Assembly: GCF_013087515.1 (NCBI RefSeq)
Contig: NZ_JABFCN010000019.1
Span: 62,001-126,000 of the forward strand
DNA length: 64,000 nt
Reading direction: 5' to 3'
Source: Rhizobium sophorae
GTDB taxonomy: Bacteria > Pseudomonadota > Alphaproteobacteria > Rhizobiales > Rhizobiaceae
Shown here: positions 1 to 6,459 of the stretch, piece by piece
Layout: the number at the start of each line of letters is the position of its first letter
Numbering within the stretch: the first letter of the stretch is position 1
Program-made: the position numbers and the translations under genes
Notes under the pieces: model-generated
What the model saw: only the letters and a program-made list of their open reading frames with translations
What the model was told of the DNA's origin: nothing
The model's database searches: none

Positions 1-339
1 GGTTTTTCTCCAGGGCAGTTCCCCATTCTGCTGGAACTCTGGGCCGAGGACGGGCTGACCCAGAAACAGCTTCTCGAGCGGGTCGATATCGAGCAGGCAA
101 CCATGGCCAATACGCTTTCGCGCATGGTCCGCGATGGGTTGATCGAACGCCGGCCGCATCCATCCGACAAGCGGGCGCAACTGCTCTTCCTGACGCCGAA
201 GGCCCGCGCCATGGAGGCCGAGGCGATCGAGACCGCGCGGGAGGCCGACCTTGCGCTGTTTAAAGGTTTTCGGGTTTTCGAGCGCGAGCTGACGCTTGAA
301 TATATCCGCCGGCTTCTGGAAAACGCCAAGGCGCTCTGA
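1..339 (+). CDS. MarR-family transcriptional regulator, C-terminal part
   Basis: The reading frame is open from the first base, so the gene begins before the window; 112 codons are visible. The visible part holds the second half of a winged helix-turn-helix: the recognition-helix region QATMANTLSRMVRDGLIER, then the wing with HPSDKRAQLLFLTPKAR, which matches the MarR signature D-x-R. A C-terminal helix of the kind that forms the dimer interface follows. MarR proteins are DNA-binding dimers, often controlling efflux or stress genes; the target here cannot be read. An internal ATG at 103 falls inside the recognition helix and is not a credible start. Confidence 0.85.
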   Translation, partial: GFSPGQFPILLELWAEDGLTQKQLLERVDIEQATMANTLSRMVRDGLIERRPHPSDKRAQLLFLTPKARAMEAEAIETAREADLALFKGFRVFERELTLEYIRRLLENAKAL

Positions 340-342
340 TCA

Positions 343-446
343 CTGCATAATTCCTTAAATCGGAATCGATTTAAGGATAAAATTATGCAGCAGTCCAAAA
401 GTGTTCCAGCGTCCTTTGCGCGTCTGAAAGACGCGCGGCGCTGTAA
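343..446. repeat. Two-hairpin intergenic repeat, family A, full copy
   Basis: Two consecutive hairpins fill the gap between the MarR gene and the next gene. The first pairs CTGCATAATT and CCTTAAATCG with the CGATTTAAGG and ATTATGCAG parts. The second (404-446) has an outer stem around CAGCG/CGCTG, a conserved TCCTTT bulge and an inner stem GCGCGTCT-GAA-AGACGCGC. Partial or diverged copies occur near 5694, 6357, 12537, 19291 and, inverted, at 60081. It resembles the short palindromic mosaic elements known in Rhizobiales. Confidence 0.8.
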
Positions 447-448
447 GA

Positions 449-2833
449 TCACTCGCCGGCACGCTGTGCGCGTCGCAACGAGGACACGCCGGTTTCGATC
501 TGTGCGGTCAGGACGTTTTCTTGGGCGGCACGCTTGATGCTCGGCTCGATATCCGGCTTGCCGAGTAAAAGGCCCTGCACTTGCGCGCAGCCTTCCTCGA
601 CGACGATCCGGCGCTGCATCTCGGTTTCAACGCCCTCCGTCACGACAGGCATGCCGAGGCTGTGACCAAGGCCGATGATGGCGCGCACGATCGAGCGCGC
701 CGCCGCATCATGTTCCAGCACGCCGGTGAAACTGCGGTCGACCTTGATCTTGTCGAAAGGGAATGAACGCAGGTTGGAAAGCGAGGAAAAACCGGTGCCG
801 AAATCATCCATGACGATGTGCACGCCGAGCTTGTGCAGCCGCAGCAGCGTCGTCATCACCCGGTCGCGATCGCGAATGAGCGCCGCCTCGGTGATCTCGA
901 GTTCCAGCCGGCTCGGCGCAAGCCCGGTTTCGTCGAGGATCGCCTCGATCCGCTCGCAGAGGTTCGGCAGCATGAATTGCACCGGCGAGAGATTGACGGC
1001 GATCATCAACGGCAGCGGCCAGCGCACAGCCTCCCTGCAGGCCTGCTGCAACACCCATTCGCCGAGTTGGACGATCGAGCCGCTTTCCTCGGCGATCGGG
1101 ATGAAGATATCGGGCTCGGTCAAGCCGTGACCTGGCCGGTTCCAGCGCATCAGGGCCTCATAGCCGCCGATCTCGCCGCTCAGCGCATCGAGGATCGGCT
1201 GATAGTCGACATGGATCTGGTTGCGGATGATCGCATGGCGCAGTTCGCTTTCGATCTGGCGGCGGTTCCGTGCCGCCTTATCCATTTCCGCGTCGAAAAA
1301 ACAGACCTTGCCGCGACCGTCATGCTTGACGCGGTAGAGTGCCGTATCGGCATTGTTGCAGAGTTCTTCAGCAGCAGCGCCATCCGCGGGATAGAGTGCG
1401 ATGCCGACGCTGACGCCGACGGCGGTCGGGTCGCGCGCGGTGTCCATCTCGGCGGCGAATTCGTCGAGGATTGCCACTGCAAGCTTTTGCGCCGCCGCCG
1501 GCTGCTGCCCGGCGGGCTGAATGATGGCGAATTCATCGCCGCCGAGGCGGGCGATCGTATCGCTCTCATCGGCCACGCGGCGCAGGATCGAGGCGACCTT
1601 GCGAAGAATTCGGTCGCCTTCGGCATGACCGAAGATATCGTTGACGGCCTTAAATCGATCGAGGTCGAGATAGAAGAGGGCAACCTCGCTGTTCTTTCGT
1701 TCGGCCATCTGCAGCGCCTGCCGGATGCGGGTATCGAACAGCGACCGGTTCGGCAGATCGGTGAGCACATCGTGGTGGGCGAGATGCTCGATCATCTCCT
1801 CGGCCTGCCTGCGCTCGGTGAGATCACGCACCGCCAGCACCTCGCAATTGTGCCCGCGATAGACGATCCTGCTCGCGGTCACTTCGACGGCGACCTCCCT
1901 GCCGTTCCTGGTGTTGAGCAGAGTCTCGCTGGATCTGTTCTGCCCAGTCCCCTGAACAGCGGTCAAAACAGCCGAGGGCGCCTTGCCGGCAAGACCGGCA
2001 AGCTTCCAGCCGGAAAGCCCTTGGAAGCGTTCATTGGCATCGATGATCCTGCCTTCCCGCAGGATCAGGAGCCCTTCCTGTGAGGCATTCGCGAGCCCCC
2101 TCAGATCCGTCAGGTGGCTTTCGATAAAGACCACCGCGAGCGCAATCAGAATGAGCGCCGTCGCCGCCACCACGACGATCGCAGCAAGCAGGCTGGCGTC
2201 GAGCACCGTTGCCGGAACCTCTTTGCCGGGATCCGGCACGAGCGTGATGCTAGCCATCGAGATGAAATGGAGAGCGCAGATCGCGAGGACGAAAGTGATT
2301 GACGAGGCGAGGAACCGCCTCAGTCCCTTCAATTGGAAAAAGGCGTGGAAGGCGGCGCTCGACAACAGCGCTCCTGCGAGAACTGCACTCAGCGTCATGA
2401 AGGGATCATAAAGGATTGCCGCCTGCGTTTCGATCGCCTGCATGCCGGTCAGGTGCATGGAGGCGATGCCGAGCGCCATCAGGACGCCGCCGCGGATGCG
2501 AGAAAACCTGCCGCGACTTTCCGAAGCGACGAGGATCGCCGCCCACGAACCGACAACCGACAGGAGGAAAGAAAGCGTCGTCAGGCCCAGCTGGTAGCCG
2601 ATCGGCATGCCGCCGTCATAGGCCAACATCGCGATGAAGTGCGTTGCCCATACGCCGGTGCCGAAAGCGAAAGCCGAGGCACTGATCCAGAGCTTGCGCC
2701 GCCCGGCATCGCATTCCTGGGCGCGGGAAAGCAGCAGCATAGCCGCGATAGCGCCGACCAGGCAGACCGCGGCGGCGGCAAGCACCAGCCGCCAATCGTG
2801 GTTGTCGCGAATACATGTAATGACCGAAAACAT
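449..2833 (-). CDS. MHYT-PAS-GGDEF-EAL cyclic-di-GMP signalling protein
   Basis: This 794-residue membrane protein should make and/or break cyclic-di-GMP. Residues 15-240 form the MHYT sensor, with seven hydrophobic helices and the repeated motifs ATHFIAM, SMHLTGM and ALHFISM, thought to bind a metal and sense a gas or redox signal. A PAS-like region follows (about 245-340). The GGDEF domain (about 350-510) keeps an intact GGDEF at 431-435. The EAL domain (about 525-775) keeps EAL at 559-561, DDFGTG at 676-681 and EGVET near 733. Both catalytic motifs look intact, so it may be bifunctional; the net activity cannot be told from sequence. The gene is monocistronic and an AT-rich leader with a dyad precedes it. 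Confidence 0.93.
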   Translation of the reverse strand: MFSVITCIRDNHDWRLVLAAAAVCLVGAIAAMLLLSRAQECDAGRRKLWISASAFAFGTGVWATHFIAMLAYDGGMPIGYQLGLTTLSFLLSVVGSWAAILVASESRGRFSRIRGGVLMALGIASMHLTGMQAIETQAAILYDPFMTLSAVLAGALLSSAAFHAFFQLKGLRRFLASSITFVLAICALHFISMASITLVPDPGKEVPATVLDASLLAAIVVVAATALILIALAVVFIESHLTDLRGLANASQEGLLILREGRIIDANERFQGLSGWKLAGLAGKAPSAVLTAVQGTGQNRSSETLLNTRNGREVAVEVTASRIVYRGHNCEVLAVRDLTERRQAEEMIEHLAHHDVLTDLPNRSLFDTRIRQALQMAERKNSEVALFYLDLDRFKAVNDIFGHAEGDRILRKVASILRRVADESDTIARLGGDEFAIIQPAGQQPAAAQKLAVAILDEFAAEMDTARDPTAVGVSVGIALYPADGAAAEELCNNADTALYRVKHDGRGKVCFFDAEMDKAARNRRQIESELRHAIIRNQIHVDYQPILDALSGEIGGYEALMRWNRPGHGLTEPDIFIPIAEESGSIVQLGEWVLQQACREAVRWPLPLMIAVNLSPVQFMLPNLCERIEAILDETGLAPSRLELEITEAALIRDRDRVMTTLLRLHKLGVHIVMDDFGTGFSSLSNLRSFPFDKIKVDRSFTGVLEHDAAARSIVRAIIGLGHSLGMPVVTEGVETEMQRRIVVEEGCAQVQGLLLGKPDIEPSIKRAAQENVLTAQIETGVSSLRRAQRAGE

Positions 2834-2862
2834 CTGCCCCTCCCACAGCTGAATTCGGTCAT

Positions 2863-2886
2863 GTTATTTAGGTTATGCTAAATAAC
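2863..2886. promoter_or_regulatory. Inverted repeat in the leader of the MHYT-GGDEF-EAL gene
   Basis: GTTATTTA and TAAATAAC are perfect 8-base inverted arms separated by 8 bases. The dyad lies 30-53 bases before the ATG of the cyclic-di-GMP gene in a very AT-rich stretch, a position that suits an operator or promoter element. No regulator is suggested by neighbouring genes. Confidence 0.3.
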
Positions 2887-3047
2887 TGTAAATTGAATTA
2901 GAATTCTCTTCTATATTATCCAGCAAATCTTGCTGATATTAATCCATGTCTCGCCAGTCTTTCGCGCCGCCGATTTTTTGTTTTTCCGCCTCGCCTGCTT
3001 TTCTGGTTTGGTCTATCGTCCGGCCGAATTTCAAAAAGGAGTCGAAA

Positions 3048-4436
3048 ATGACCGATGTAAGCCAGGTGCTTGCGCGCGCGGACCAGAACCTTCCATCGAG
3101 CCTCGAAAAGCTGTTCGAGCTTCTGCGTATCCAGTCGATTTCCACCGATCCCGCCTATAAAGCCGAATGCCGAAAGGCTGCCGAATGGCTCGTCGCCTAC
3201 CTCGGGACGCTCGGCTTTACGGCCTCGGTGCGCGATACGCCCGGCCATCCGATGGTGGTCGCTCACCATGCCGGCGATTCCGCCGATGCGCCGCATGTTC
3301 TCTTCTACGGCCATTACGACGTTCAGCCGGTCGACCCGATCGAGCTTTGGGAAAACGATCCCTTCGAGCCATCGATCAAGGATGTCGGCGAGGGCCGCAA
3401 GATCCTGACCGGCCGCGGCACCTCCGACGACAAGGGCCAGTTGATGACCTTCGTCGAGGCTTGCCGCGCCTATAAGGAGATCAACGGCGCGCTTCCCTGC
3501 CGCGTCACCATCCTCTTCGAGGGCGAGGAGGAATCCGGCTCGCCGTCCCTGAAGCCCTTCCTCGAAGCCAATGCCGCCGAACTCAAGGCCGATTATGCGC
3601 TGGTCTGTGATACCGGCATGTGGGACCGCGACACGCCGGCGATCGCCGCTGCGCTGCGCGGCCTCGTCGGCGAGGAAGTGGTCGTGACGGCCGCCGACCG
3701 TGACCTGCATTCCGGTCTCTTCGGCGGCGCGGCCGCCAATCCGATCCATATTCTCGTCGAGGCTCTTGCCGGCCTGCATGACGAGACGGGCCGCATCACG
3801 CTTGACGGCTTCTATGATGGCGTCGAGGAAACGCCTGACAACATCAAGGCCTCATGGGAGACGCTCGGCAAGACCGCGGAGAGCTTCCTCGGCGAAGTCG
3901 GCCTTTCCATTCCATCGGGTGAAAAAGGCCGCTCGGTGCTGGAACTCACCTGGGCGCGGCCGACCGCCGAAATCAACGGCATCTGGGGCGGATATACCGG
4001 CGAAGGCTTCAAGACGGTGATCGCCGCCAAGGCTTCGGCGAAGGTTTCGTTCCGACTCGTCGGAACGCAGGATCCGGCTGCCATTCGGGAGGCGTTCCGC
4101 AGCTATATCAGTGCGAAGATTCCCGCTGATTGCTCGGTCGAGTTCCATCCGCATGGCGGCTCGCCTGCGATTCATCTTTCCTATGATTCGCCTGTTCTCA
4201 CCAAGGCGAAGAACGCGCTTTCCGACGAGTGGCCGAAACCCGCCATCGTCATCGGCATGGGTGGGTCGATCCCGATCGTCGGAGATTTCCAGAAGATGCT
4301 CGGCATGGAATCGTTGCTCGTCGGCTTCGGCCTCAGCGACGATCGCATCCACTCGCCGAACGAGAAATACGAGCTCGCCTCCTACCACAAGGGCATTCGC
4401 TCCTGGGTGCGGATTCTTCAGGCGCTCGCTGCATGA
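3048..4436 (+). CDS. M20-family metallopeptidase (dipeptidase)
   Basis: A 462-residue cytoplasmic zinc peptidase of the M20 family (carnosinase / DapE / ArgE clan), probably hydrolysing dipeptides. Metal-site motifs are present: FYGHYDVQ with H89 and D91, GRGTSDDKG with D128 as the likely bridging ligand, EGEEESG (about 158-164) with the catalytic and ligand glutamates, CDTGMWD near 188, and a late histidine in DRIHSPNEK. The lid/dimerisation domain lies between about 200 and 330. I chose the ATG at 3048 because AAAAAGGA sits just ahead; an ATG 34 codons upstream would add a poorly conserved hydrophobic tail. The substrate cannot be named. Confidence 0.9.
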   Translation: MTDVSQVLARADQNLPSSLEKLFELLRIQSISTDPAYKAECRKAAEWLVAYLGTLGFTASVRDTPGHPMVVAHHAGDSADAPHVLFYGHYDVQPVDPIELWENDPFEPSIKDVGEGRKILTGRGTSDDKGQLMTFVEACRAYKEINGALPCRVTILFEGEEESGSPSLKPFLEANAAELKADYALVCDTGMWDRDTPAIAAALRGLVGEEVVVTAADRDLHSGLFGGAAANPIHILVEALAGLHDETGRITLDGFYDGVEETPDNIKASWETLGKTAESFLGEVGLSIPSGEKGRSVLELTWARPTAEINGIWGGYTGEGFKTVIAAKASAKVSFRLVGTQDPAAIREAFRSYISAKIPADCSVEFHPHGGSPAIHLSYDSPVLTKAKNALSDEWPKPAIVIGMGGSIPIVGDFQKMLGMESLLVGFGLSDDRIHSPNEKYELASYHKGIRSWVRILQALAA

Positions 4437-4486
4437 AGGAAAAGGCGCGGCTTCCATCAAGATGCGCCACGCAAAATCGCAATAAC

Positions 4487-4514
4487 AAAAAGGCCGGTTC
4501 GACCCGGCCTTTCG
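4487..4514 (+). terminator. Rho-independent terminator of the M20 peptidase gene
   Basis: AAAGGCCGG and CCGGCCTTT form a GC-rich stem with a short loop, ending in a brief T run, about 50 bases past the stop codon. The rest of the gap to the next gene (to 4823) holds a CtrA-like site and no recognisable gene. Confidence 0.7.
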
Positions 4515-4591
4515 TCATCCGCTCATCTCAGTGCCAGTTCATCCGTGGTCAAGGAGCAAGCGGGTATTGCAACGAGATTGCCGCCGAAAGG

Positions 4592-4607
4592 TTAACGAAC
4601 CGTTAAC
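4592..4607. promoter_or_regulatory. Candidate CtrA site upstream of the SH3 protein gene
   Basis: The sequence TTAA-CGAACCG-TTAAC is an exact match to the alphaproteobacterial CtrA consensus TTAA-N7-TTAA(C). It lies about 220 bases before the SH3 gene at 4824. CtrA is the cell-cycle master regulator of this group. Function is inferred from the motif alone. Confidence 0.4.
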
Positions 4608-4823
4608 AGAACCGGCAGCACCACGCGCGGCTCCAAGGCGCTGACAGACATTCGCCGTTCAAGCTGCGTTCATCGCGGGCGACATATAAGCCATTGAAAG
4701 ATAAGACGAATGATAACGCTCTGACACAGCTCGGCGATCGCTCTATCTTTTGTTTCAATGGCATATGCCAAGGAAACGCGGCCAAGCGCTGCCTGAAAAA
4801 CGTGCCAACAAGGACTGAGAAGC

Positions 4824-5486
4824 GTGAAAAATCTCTTTGTTAAAATCGCAGCCGCCGGCATGCTTATGCTGGCTCCCGCCATGGCGCAGGCTGCCGAGGG
4901 CTACTCGACGGCGAACGTCAATATGCGTGCCGGTCCGAGCACCCGATATCCTGCCGTCGCGGTCATCCCGGCCGGTTCTTCCGTCGAGATCCGCGGATGC
5001 CTTTCCGACGTCAATTGGTGCGACGTCGAATTCTACGGCGGCCGCGGCTGGGTTTCCGGCCAGTATGTCCAGGCCCTCTACCAGCAGCGCCGCGTCTATG
5101 TCGGCCCGCAATATTACCGTCCGCTCGGCATTCCGATGATTCGCTTCAGCGTCGACAGTTATTGGGACCGCTATTACCGCAACCGTGATTTCTATCGCGA
5201 TCGTGACCGCTGGAGCCGCGGCCCGGATTATTACTACCGCGACCGCGACAATCGGGATCGCGATCGGGATAACCGGGATCGCGACCGTAACTGGCGCGAG
5301 CGGGATGGCGGCCGAGATGGGCGCGACCGCGATCGTGACTGGCGCGACGACAATCAAAGGGACGATCGTCAAAGGGACGATCGGCAAAGAGGTGAACGGC
5401 AGAGGGACGACCGGAGAGGCGATGATCGCAGGCCGGACCGCGGGAATTTTGATTGCCGCCCCGGCGATCCCTCCTGCGACGAATGA
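4824..5486 (+). CDS. Secreted SH3-domain protein with an Arg/Asp-rich tail
   Basis: The 220-residue product starts with a clear signal peptide (MKNLFVKIAAAGMLMLAPAM, cleavage near AQA-AE). Residues 25-85 are a bacterial SH3 (SH3_3) domain with the hallmark NVNMRAGPSTRYPAVAVIPAG and GRGWVSGQY. Such domains often bind peptidoglycan. From about residue 110 the chain is tyrosine-rich, then almost entirely Arg-Asp, ending NFDCRPGDPSCDE with paired cysteines. The tail is low-complexity and partly built from 15-bp tandem repeats. No partner gene is evident. A second secreted SH3 protein is encoded at 17387-17926. Confidence 0.85.
   Translation: MKNLFVKIAAAGMLMLAPAMAQAAEGYSTANVNMRAGPSTRYPAVAVIPAGSSVEIRGCLSDVNWCDVEFYGGRGWVSGQYVQALYQQRRVYVGPQYYRPLGIPMIRFSVDSYWDRYYRNRDFYRDRDRWSRGPDYYYRDRDNRDRDRDNRDRDRNWRERDGGRDGRDRDRDWRDDNQRDDRQRDDRQRGERQRDDRRGDDRRPDRGNFDCRPGDPSCDE
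5355..5414 (+). repeat. Four tandem 15-bp units coding QR(D/G)(D/E)R
   Basis: Four consecutive 15-base units (5355, 5370, 5385 and 5400) are in frame with the SH3 gene and encode QRDDR, QRDDR, QRGER and QRDDR. The unit length is a multiple of three, so gain or loss of units would change tail length without breaking the frame. Confidence 0.85.
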
Positions 5487-5552
5487 AACGGAAAGGGGAC
5501 GTAGCGCCGTCCCATTCAGAGGCTTGAAGCCAAGGGAAAACACCCAAGAAAA

Positions 5553-5587
5553 AGCCCGGCGCTCCCTTGGGAGGGATGCACCGGGCC
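5553..5587 (-). terminator. Terminator-like hairpin facing the minus strand, no gene feeding it
   Basis: AGCCCGG and CCGGGCC form a stem whose T run lies on the minus strand. No minus-strand gene lies upstream of it, between here and 6028. A second hairpin at 5631-5654 (GCGGGAC/GTCCCGC) precedes it in minus-strand order, so the pair could end a small minus-strand RNA, or simply stop transcripts from both sides. The gap 5487-6027 otherwise contains only a degenerate family A repeat near 5694-5800. Confidence 0.45.
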
Positions 5588-5693
5588 TGATGTCGATCGG
5601 CACGCGTTGAGGGGAGACGGCCGATCATTCGCGGGACGTGAGGGGCTGTCCCGCTTCTTCATAAACAATCGCAAAGCCTATTGGTTCCGCCTG

Positions 5694-5800
5694 CTGCATA
5701 ATTCCTTGAAACGGACCTGATTTGAGGAACACTATGCGGCAATTCAATGTGTTACAGCCTTCTTTATGTCTCTCGAAAAGACGCGCTGCACTGAAAAATG
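5694..5800. repeat. Degenerate family A two-hairpin repeat
   Basis: CTGCATAATTCCTTGAAACG and the following bases match the first half of the full copy at 343-446, and the later stretch with TCTCGAAAAGACGCGCTGC matches the second hairpin. Many pairing positions have been lost, so this looks like an old, decaying copy. Confidence 0.55.
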
Positions 5801-6027
5801 CGTCGTATCATCAGTGATTCACGTGACGCACTTCAGGTCTTTTTTTCATGAGGCGTGCAGCTTGGCCGGCGAGCGCTAGACAGGAGCCGCCGGGGAAGCG
5901 TCGATTCTCGAATACGGTCACCGACAATTTGATGTGAGGCCACCGCGATGCTCTTGTTTTGCGGGATGCTTTATTGCATTTTTGTGAAGTTGCGGATCGA
6001 TCTTGATCCGTTCGAGGCTGGACCCTG

Positions 6028-6249
6028 ATGACACAAGGCTACCTGGCTTTCTTCGGGCTTTTCGGCCCTCGGGCAGCCGCCACAGATGTTACCGTTTGGC
6101 ATAAACACAACCCCATCCTGCCTGTGCGTCTCACCGATGGGGCGAGCCTCAACCCTTCCGGTCAAATCTGGCGGCGCTTTCATCTGGGCGAGTGGGAATA
6201 TAAGCAGGACCCGGAAACGCTCGACGATTACGAAGCCCGCCAGTTCTGA
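6028..6249 (+). CDS. Small hypothetical protein (73 aa)
   Basis: A possible 73-residue protein, MTQGYLAFFGLFGPRAAATD at the start, with an acidic C-terminus of protein-like composition (WRRFHLGEWEYKQDPETLDD). There is no strong Shine-Dalgarno sequence and no recognisable domain. An overlapping frame on the other strand is less plausible in composition. Its position between two intergenic repeats is compatible with either a real small gene or chance. Confidence 0.35.
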   Translation: MTQGYLAFFGLFGPRAAATDVTVWHKHNPILPVRLTDGASLNPSGQIWRRFHLGEWEYKQDPETLDDYEARQF

Positions 6250-6292
6250 AGATAGTGCCGTCGCCCGGCGCGATCTGCTTTGCTTTCCATTA

Positions 6293-6307
6293 TTAACACC
6301 CCGTTAA
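6293..6307. promoter_or_regulatory. Candidate CtrA site upstream of the PBP1A gene
   Basis: TTAA-CACCCCG-TTAA has the exact TTAA-N7-TTAA spacing of CtrA sites and lies about 150 bases before the penicillin-binding protein gene. The base after the second half-site is A rather than the preferred C. The role is inferred from the motif only. Confidence 0.35.
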
Positions 6308-6356
6308 ATCGCCGCATTTACAGTTCAGTCGGATGATCACGGCGGCCCTCAAAGTG

Positions 6357-6400
6357 CTCCAGCGTCCTTTGCGCGTCTGAAAAGACGCGCGGCGCTGGAG
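6357..6400. repeat. Family A hairpin, second module only
   Basis: CTCCAGCG and CGCTGGAG form a perfect 8-bp outer stem. Inside are the conserved TCCTTT and the inner stem GCGCGTCT-GAAA-AGACGCGC followed by GG. The outer stem differs from other copies on both sides at once, so pairing is kept. Confidence 0.85.
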
Positions 6401-6459
6401 AAGGGCACCGTTATGCGAAGCTGGCTTCGCGATCGAACATGGGGTGTGACCGGTCCGCG

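Noticed and set aside
4755..5603. Long minus-strand frame of 282 codons with repetitive hydrophobic Ile/Val/Ala/Pro sequence
   Set aside because: It is the antisense of the Arg/Asp repeat tail and the signal-peptide gene on the plus strand. The repetitive hydrophobic pattern is just the complement of GAC/CGC codons, and there is no ribosome site.
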